Origin: Pegoplata infirma | Taxonomy: Eukaryota; Arthropoda; Insecta; Diptera; Anthomyiidae | Reading direction: 5' to 3' | DNA length: 64,000 nucleotides | NCBI GenBank assembly: GCA_963921195.1 | Contig: OY992540.1 | Span: 22,332,262 to 22,396,261 of the forward strand | Shown here: one piece after another, positions 57,978-64,000 of the stretch | How the letters are laid out: each line of letters begins with the position of its first letter | Numbering within the stretch: the first letter of the stretch is position 1 | Program-made: the position numbers and the translations under genes | The notes under the pieces: model-generated | Seen by the model: only the letters and a program-made list of their open reading frames with translations | Told to the model about the DNA's origin: nothing | Databases searched by the model: none

Positions 57978-60131
57978 CACTCAAAATAATACATTAGTAC
58001 ACTCAAAAAAATACGTCAGTAAAAAAGTTTGTAAAATTGTTTGTATCCCAACTTTACAACTTTTTTACTAAATTGTACTAAAAAAATATTTTTTTGTAAT
58101 TCGTTTTAGTAAACTCGCGTTACAAACTATTAATTTTTTACTGATTTTGTAATAATTTTTTCAGTTGATTTTTTAAAAATTTCATATTAACTTTTCGGTT
58201 TTCTTTTCTAGAAAAGTAATGCACTAATGAAAAAGAAAATGTTATTAAAATATTTGGAAATTAAAAAGAGCATTTAAAAAAAATATATAGTTAGTTATTT
58301 TTTTATTTTAATGGTAAAACTGCGCTTTGATGAGTATGAATATGTTTATTATTTTCAATATTGAATTACACTTATGTGTCTGCTTCATTGTAACTACTTT
58401 GTTGTCTTTCAAATAAAAAAGGGAACAAAATGCAGTAAAGAGAAGATATGCAAAATTCAAAAAAACACCGACCTTTTTCAATTCTTTTTTCTTTCTTCTC
58501 CACTTGCGGTCCTTTTTTGTTTTACGCTATCTGCGATTTTTTTTTTTCTTGTGTACAGTGTACACAAAGGGTTGATTTCTTAATACTCAGAATAGTATTG
58601 GTAATTTTGTGTACTTTTCTTCATGCCTTTCTTTCTATTATTCAGTTGGAAAATAGCATTTGAATTGAAAACGTCGCGGAGCGGAAGAAATAAAAAAATG
58701 TACAAACAACAAAATATTACAACACAAAATACAGGTAACCAAACGATAAAGTATTTTTTGTTTAAAATTAACTCTTTTTTTAGGACAATAAATAAAACAA
58801 AATAAAAAGTGATGATAGCAGGTAACAACTGTATATTTATGTGTTCCATTTAAATAATATCAATACAATGGATTTTTTATTCTAGAACACCAATTTATTC
58901 AACACAATTTTCAAAGCATTTATTTCATGTGGTATGTAATTTATATTTTGTATAAAAAAATGTATTCAATATTTTCTCGTACATATTTCAGATCAAAAAT
59001 TCAAACAAAATCTGACTTGCATTGAAATAGTAATGGCGACAACAAGTGCAATACGCAGTTTACATATAGAAAAAAAATACCAAAAATTTAAAATACACAA
59101 TTTACAATTTTTTTACAAAAAAATTTAGTAATACTAATTTTTTTAGTGCTTTTTAAGATTACTAATTTTTGAAAACCAAAGTTTGTAATGGTAACTGAAA
59201 AAGTTATCGGGCACAAATTGAAAACTTTATTAGTAATGGTAACAGACTTTTTTGTAAGGAATACTAACAAATTTTTATGAGTGTAGATTCACTAATTTTA
59301 TTTTGCTAATGCTAGTAAGCTAACCTTTAGCAAATTTATAGTTGAGATAAGCATGTTGGCAAAAATATCTTGTAAATTTCATTTAGCGTCCTAGCAATTT
59401 TAAACAAAATTTTAACTAATTTTTTTTGCTAAATCTAAAATTGAGTTGACCAAATTTTTACAAGCTTTTTTGCTAATATTAGCAAAATAAATTGTAAATT
59501 TTTTTTTAAGAAAGCTTAAAATGGCGCTATCTCGGAAACTAAGCCAGATATGGAGGCCATTTTTGGTTTTCGGGCTCTCCAAAGTATCGCCGGTCCTCTT
59601 CACATGTGTGGACCCTAATAGGTCCTAACTTTGGATCCACAAAAGTTAGCATTCCCAAAAAATTTTAAAATGCTCATATCTCGGTAAATATTGCCGACAC
59701 AACAAAAAGTCCAAAAGCGTTTTTGTAGCTCTCAGCATGTAGAAGAAGACCAAAAAAATTACTCTCCGAGTAATATTTTTAAAATTATCCAGTTTTTTAA
59801 TTCTCAAAACCCCAGTGGTCCCCTAAAATCACGTATCTCAAAAACTAAGCAAGGTAGAGCGAAACGGACACAAATTTTGGATCAAAAACTATGACGATTT
59901 TTAAGGAACCCAATTAGGTCTAAGCCCATTGGGGTCTGGACCTACCGGGTCCGAACCTAATGCGGTCCTCAAATGTGTATGAACTAAGTTGTCATAAAAA
60001 AAATTCAGTTAACAAATATTTGGTAAAACATTTTAGCTAACTTTTCCAAAAAAATTGTGGGTTCAAAATCAGCAAATTTCCTTGTAGGTTTACAAGATTT
60101 TTTTGCTAACATTACAGTTTTTTTGTTAGTG
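57978..60131. mobile_element. TA-flanked CACTCAAAA element, outer copy
   Basis: Begins CACTCAAAATAATACATTAG and ends ACAGTTTTTTTGTTAGTG (decayed end), with TA at 57976-57977 and 60132-60133. Without the inner element (58000-59283) it is about 870 bp and close to 36225-37123 in sequence and length. No protein domain was found in its frames. Confidence 0.8.
58000..59283. mobile_element. TA-flanked CACTCAAAA element, inner copy
   Basis: 1284 bp, from CACTCAAAAAAATACGTCAG to TTTTTATGAGTG, with TA at 57998-57999 and 59284-59285. It is inserted in the outer element at ATTAG/TA/GATTC; the 36225 copy shows the empty site (CGTTAGTAGATTTACT). The interior differs from the outer copy. Frames at 58374-58849 are hydrophobic low-complexity and lack known motifs. 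Confidence 0.85.
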
Positions 60132-60304
60132 TATTTTATTAACAAAAAATAAGTTAAAAACTTATAAATTGAATAACTCAATTTACTTTTTTATGTAAAA
60201 AATGCATAAAAACTTAAAATTTGAACAATTTTATGTTTAAAGTTGTGGGGGGACGTTGGAGGACACCATTTCCCTCTTCATAAGTGTTTACGAACTCATT
60301 TTTA

Positions 60305-61245
60305 CTACAGTGACTCGCAGCTTATTTCGCGTGTTAGATATCAATTAGCAATCCATATAAGACAAAGTTTACAATAATACACGTAATTATTATCAAACAA
60401 GTATTTTTGTTTAAAGTGCTGTGTAGGTAATTTATTAAGCTTTAATTTAAGCTTAATTACGTCCAGATTGAGTAAATATTAAACATGCTACGATGGTCGA
60501 AATGGAAATTGAAATTATTGAAACCCGTTTTATAGAAAATTTCTTAAAAATACTTTTAGTCCGATTTTTCCAAGCTCAAACTATAAAAATTTAAAAAATA
60601 GTTTAATAATTTATTTTCATTTATTAAATAATTTTTCCAATGACCCAAACAAAAGTCAAAATTTTTAAAATTCAGCAGAAGAAATCCGAATTTTTTGACC
60701 TCCAATTCTTTTGACAACCAATTTTTTGTAAACAAAGGAAATGTTTAATTATTTCCATGTCTCATTACTACACACTTAAGTGTACTAAAATTATTGAACA
60801 ATTAAATCTTTTCTTTGTTTACCAAAAATTGATGGTCAAAAGAATTGGATGGCAAACAATTCTGATTTCTTCTACTGTGTTTTAAAAATTTTGGTTTTTG
60901 TTTGGGTCGTTGGAAAAATTGTTAAATAATTGAATATTAACTATTGGAATATTTCTAAAATTTTTAATGTTTGAGCTTGGATAAAATCGACTTAGAAATA
61001 TTTTTAAGAAATTTTCTAAAAAAGGTCTTTCAATAATTTGAATTTCCATTTCGACCCTCGTAGCACATTTAATGTTTACACAATCTGAACGTCATTAAGC
61101 TTTTATTAAAGCTTGCTTAATTACATACACAGGAATTTTTACAAAAATACTTATTTGATAATAATTAGGTCTATTTTGGTTAACTTTGTCTTGAATAGAT
61201 TGCTAACTGATATCTTTCACACGAAATGCTGCGAGTCAATGTATA
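60305..61245. repeat. 0.94-kb palindrome
   Basis: GACTCGCAGCTTATTTCGCG near 60311 pairs with CGAAATGCTGCGAGTC near 61222. Further in, 'aattattatcaaacaagtatttttg' near 60385 pairs with its complement near 61135. The centre is near 60775 (ACACTTAAGTGT). A 104-codon frame (61113) crosses the arm end and is not a gene. Confidence 0.75.
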
Positions 61246-61299
61246 TTTACGTCTTAAAAACACTTTTATCATTATTTTGTATTAGTTTCTATAACTACG

Positions 61300-61531
61300 C
61301 CTTTAAAAGGAGGCCGGCAGAAAAAATAGCATTTCCTAATCATCTTAGTCCAAATGCAGGTCAACGAACTTCATTTGTTAAACAAATATACAAAAAAAAA
61401 TGTAAAAAAATTGTGTTTTTGTGGTAGTGTTTTAGTTCTTTAAGGGGGAAACTTTTTCCCCTCGTCCGATTTTGCCACCGAACTTAACCAGCCTATGCCC
61501 ATAAGGCATAATCGTGCCAAACTTCAGGAGT
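61300..61531 (-). repeat. DINE-like fragment
   Basis: Matches the interior of 18900-19160 ('gggggaaactttttcccc', 'ttcatttgttaaacaaat'), then stops where the CACTCAAAA fragment begins at 61532-61534. Confidence 0.6.
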
Positions 61532-61533
61532 AT

Positions 61534-61680
61534 GCACTCAAAAAAAAACTATAATGTTAGCAAAAAAAGCTTGTAAACCTACAAGAAAATTAGCTGATTT
61601 TGAACCCACAATTTTTTTGGTAAAGTTAGCAAAAATGTTTTCCAACAATTAGTTAACTAAAATTTATTTTTATTTTTCAT
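61534..61680 (-). mobile_element. CACTCAAAA element, 3'-end fragment
   Basis: CACTCAAAAAAAAACTATAA followed by GTTAGCAAAAAAAGCTTG, the complement of the right end of 36225-37123. It loses similarity near 61680, so only about 150 bp remain. Confidence 0.75.
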
Positions 61681-62174
61681 TTTTAATTCTGTTTTATATA
61701 TTATTGGACTTTATATTTTATAACTGAAGTTTTTATTTATTTTGGTTTGAGTCCATATTATTTCTGAGAAATAATTATTTTCGTTGTTCAATGAGAAAAT
61801 CTGAAAAAATTAATTGACAACACAGGCTAAGTGGAGATGTCGACAGCTTCCCAATTAGAAATGTCTTTAAGACATCTCAAAGACAATGACAGTGTACCTG
61901 CTGACTGAAAAATCTCTGCTGACTGAAAAATCTCTGACCATACAAAAAACCTCATGACACCTCCTGACTTTTTCAAGTATTTTGTCAAAATTCCTCGCCG
62001 ACAAGTATTCAGGTAGTCAATAGTGCTGACTACATTATGACATGTACATTGTACGTCTGAGATCGTTCAAAATTTTAAAATCTACTAATCACGTCTTTTA
62101 ATTTACACTACTTACTATTTTTATCTGTCCATTTCTTAAATTTATTTTTTTAAATCTTACTATTTTTATCTGCC

Positions 62175-62240
62175 TCACTTGGTCCGCGAACTCAGAACCT
62201 TCTGTTTACTGGTCTAGCACCTTACCCCTTTAGCCAAACT
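62175..62240 (-). other. tRNA-like sequence
   Basis: On the minus strand TTTGGCTAAAGGGGTAAGG resembles a box A/D-arm and GAGTTCGCGGACC a degenerate box B. The cloverleaf is incomplete. Probably a decayed SINE head. Confidence 0.3.
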
Positions 62241-62611
62241 TTGATAATAAATGTGTTTATTTAAAAACAAATTTAAATTAATTTATTATTTGAATTGTCC
62301 TGTTATATATATTTCGTCACCTGAATTGAAAAATGCTACAATATAAATTTTTCTTCCTCAAATATAATTTTTTTTTTAATATTAATTGGAATTTGGCTTC
62401 ATTCTATTTAACAAGATTTTATTAGAGTTATTTAAGCGTATCTTAGTTGTTTTTAATATTATTTATACAAAACAAAAAATCATTTACAAAAAAAATATTG
62501 CTGGAGCCCTTTACAATTAAGGTGACGATATATTCAATTTATTTTGTTTTTGACAAATTTGAAAATATTATGATTTCAAAATATATTTTATTACAAACAA
62601 TTTTTAGTTGT

Positions 62612-62690
62612 GGTTGGCCTAGTTGTCTAACAGGTTCGGCAGCTTACGTTTTGTAGATTTTTGGCCTTGGTTCAATCCCCGGTCGCGGAT
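62612..62690 (+). other. tRNA-like sequence
   Basis: TTGGCCTAGTTGTCTAACAG resembles a box A/D-arm and GGTTCAATCCCCGG (about 62669-62682) a nearly perfect box B/T-arm, followed by a T-run that could end pol III transcription. The acceptor stem does not pair, so a working tRNA is unlikely. Confidence 0.4.
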
Positions 62691-63053
62691 TTTTTTTTAT
62701 TGTTTTAAGATCAATTCAATATTATTTTTTTAATTACAAAGAAAATTAAAAGGGTTTTAAAGGATTAAACAAAATTACATCGATTTTACATCGGAAAATT
62801 TTTTTTAGTGATGGGTCGGATTTGCTGTATAATTGTCAGCATTAAAGATATAATTTTTCTAAATTGATAAGACAACTTATATGACAAGTCAGTACATTTA
62901 CAGAACTTAGGGAGCTCCGACAAAAATTATGACATGTCATTAGGTTGTCTTTAGTAAAATGTATTCACTTGCTGACTTCTACCTGATGAATCCATACTGA
63001 CATTGTCTTAAAGACAAAATTTCTAATTGGGTTTCGGAAGAAGCCACCCTTCC

Positions 63054-64000
63054 TTCATCAGTACTCTTCGATTGTCACTGTAGGTGTGTAATAAAATCAG
63101 CTTTTTAAACGTACATTAAGGTGAAAAAGCGGACGGGAATTATATCACATTTCATCACCCATATGTTACGTTTAGCACGAACTTAATCAATCTATTTTTA
63201 ACTTTTTCTAACACAGTTGTAATTTCTTACACTGATGCACAGAAAAAAATATGAAGGAAACAAATTTGAGTAATCACTTGTTTAAATTTAAAAACAAAAA
63301 TTGAGTAATTTTTTAATTGACGCAATTAAAAATTTACTCAAAAATTTTAAAAACAATTTAAGTAAATAATTTAATAAAAATTTAATAGTTTTTTTATTTT
63401 TTTAACTCTCATAGTTTTTTTTAATTCTCGTTTAGTTTATAGTTTTTTGTGTATGTATGTGAAAGTTTGTAATTGTCTTTATAAAATTTTCCTATGTTTT
63501 TGAGAGTTTTGTTTTTTTTTTGTAAAAAAATTTAAAACTTTTTTAAACTTTAAAAAAAATAAATAGATAAATTTTGAGTAAATTTTTAATTGTGTCAATT
63601 AAAAATTTACTCAATTTTTTTTTTTCAAACATTTAATAAATTTTTATTAAAAATTTACTCAATACTATTAAATCGTTTACTGGTGCAAAATTGAGTAATT
63701 TTTTACTCAATAGTATTAAAAATTTACTCAAATATTTTTTTTATTTTTTTCTGTGTGTAGATTTTCTCAGAGTTGCAACCCTTAGTAGGACTTTTCAAGT
63801 CTTGAAAAATGTCCGTTAGGTTTGAATTTATATTTCATATTTTTAATTCTTAGAAATATTACTAAATTGCATGGTACCTTATGAGTGATGGGGTGATGAA
63901 ATGTGATATAACTCCCGTCCGCTTTTTCACCTTAATGTACGTTTAAATAGCTGATTTTAATCTTACACACCTACAGTGACAATTGAAGAGTGCTGACGAA
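63054..64000. repeat. Palindrome running off the window end
   Basis: TTCATCAGTACTCTTCGATT (63054) pairs with the last bases of the window. CACTGTAGGTGTGTAA, ACGTACATTAAGGTGAAAAA and GCGGACGGGAATTATATCAC pair with complements at 63890-63985. The right limit is outside the window. The loop holds the 63238-63755 element. Confidence 0.8.
63238..63755. mobile_element. CACAGAAAAAAATA MITE, copy 2
   Basis: 518 bp with the same ends as 40742-41340, flanked by TG at 63236-63237 and 63756-63757. TTGAGTAA/TTACTCAA subterminal motifs are conserved. It is inserted in the loop of the terminal palindrome. Confidence 0.9.

Larger units (their letters stand above)
61850..63031. mobile_element. CCCAATTAGAAAT element with tRNA-like interior
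   Basis: 1182 bp. The left end is CCCAATTAGAAATGTCTTTA; the complement of the right end is CCCAATTAGAAATTTTGTCT. TT flanks it at 61848-61849 and 63032-63033. CTGAC and TGACATGTC motifs lie near both ends, as in 45455-46162. Two tRNA-like stretches lie inside (62175-62240 and 62612-62690). No protein frame. Confidence 0.8.

Noticed and set aside
58374..58849. Hydrophobic ORFs as transposase remnants of the inner element
   Set aside because: Low-complexity Phe/Leu/Lys frames overlap on both strands; no DDE motif or helix-turn-helix seen.
62612..62690. Functional tRNA gene
   Set aside because: Box B is good but the acceptor and T stems do not pair fully.

Overview
The window looks like repeat-dense, AT-rich nuclear DNA from a higher fly (Diptera, Schizophora, probably a calyptrate such as a blow fly). 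The reasons are about ten copies of a DINE-1/INE-1-like repeat (ATACCC ends, the GTCCGTCCGTC tract, the 'ataaagtatatatat' block), R1/LOA/I-type non-LTR retrotransposons, and many palindromic elements. The species is an inference. No host gene was recognised: every credible coding region belongs to a mobile element.

1-12.3 kb. The best-preserved object is a two-gene DNA transposon, read leftward. Gene 1 (7917-10301) is an intact 794-residue zinc-finger transposase whose motif order resembles the CACTA (En/Spm) TNPD/tnp2 family. Gene 2 (5526-7907) starts 9 bp beyond the gene 1 stop codon. It reads as six exons with GT-AG introns and consistent phases, giving 484 residues with a SAM-like N-terminus. 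A good splice donor lies 10 bp before the gene 1 ATG, so the whole transposase ORF could be an intron of a gene 2 transcript, as in plant En/Spm. Possible ends are at 795 and 10787 (imperfect CACA-type inverted repeats, TA on both sides). Nested elements fill the noncoding left third. Broken retrotransposon pieces flank both sides.

12.3-26 kb. Decayed retrotransposons (13459-15650; 22440-25391), DINE-like repeats, and a small family of inverted-repeat elements with 7-bp target duplications. The retrotransposon at 22.4-25.4 kb is split by a 563-bp TA-flanked element; excision in silico reconnects the ORF1 frame.

26-40 kb. Foldback DNA: a 3.8-kb imperfect palindrome with 16-bp tandem repeats, two hAT-like elements rich in GTGAGTG motifs (8-bp duplications), palindromic tandem repeats, a TA-flanked element and two direct DINE-like copies.

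40-57 kb. A leftward R1-like retrotransposon relic (41.7-46.4 kb) cut by three elements of different types, several palindromes, a degenerate tandem array, a pair of inverted 730-bp elements with 2-bp duplications, and a 1.1-kb hAT-like element built of CCCGGGAATT motifs.

57-64 kb. Two related TA-flanked elements nested one in the other, a 0.94-kb palindrome, a 1.2-kb element carrying tRNA-like sequences, and a palindrome that runs off the window and has another small element in its loop.

The interest lies in the two-gene transposon and in the number of nested insertions whose target duplications can be read directly, which gives relative ages for many element families.
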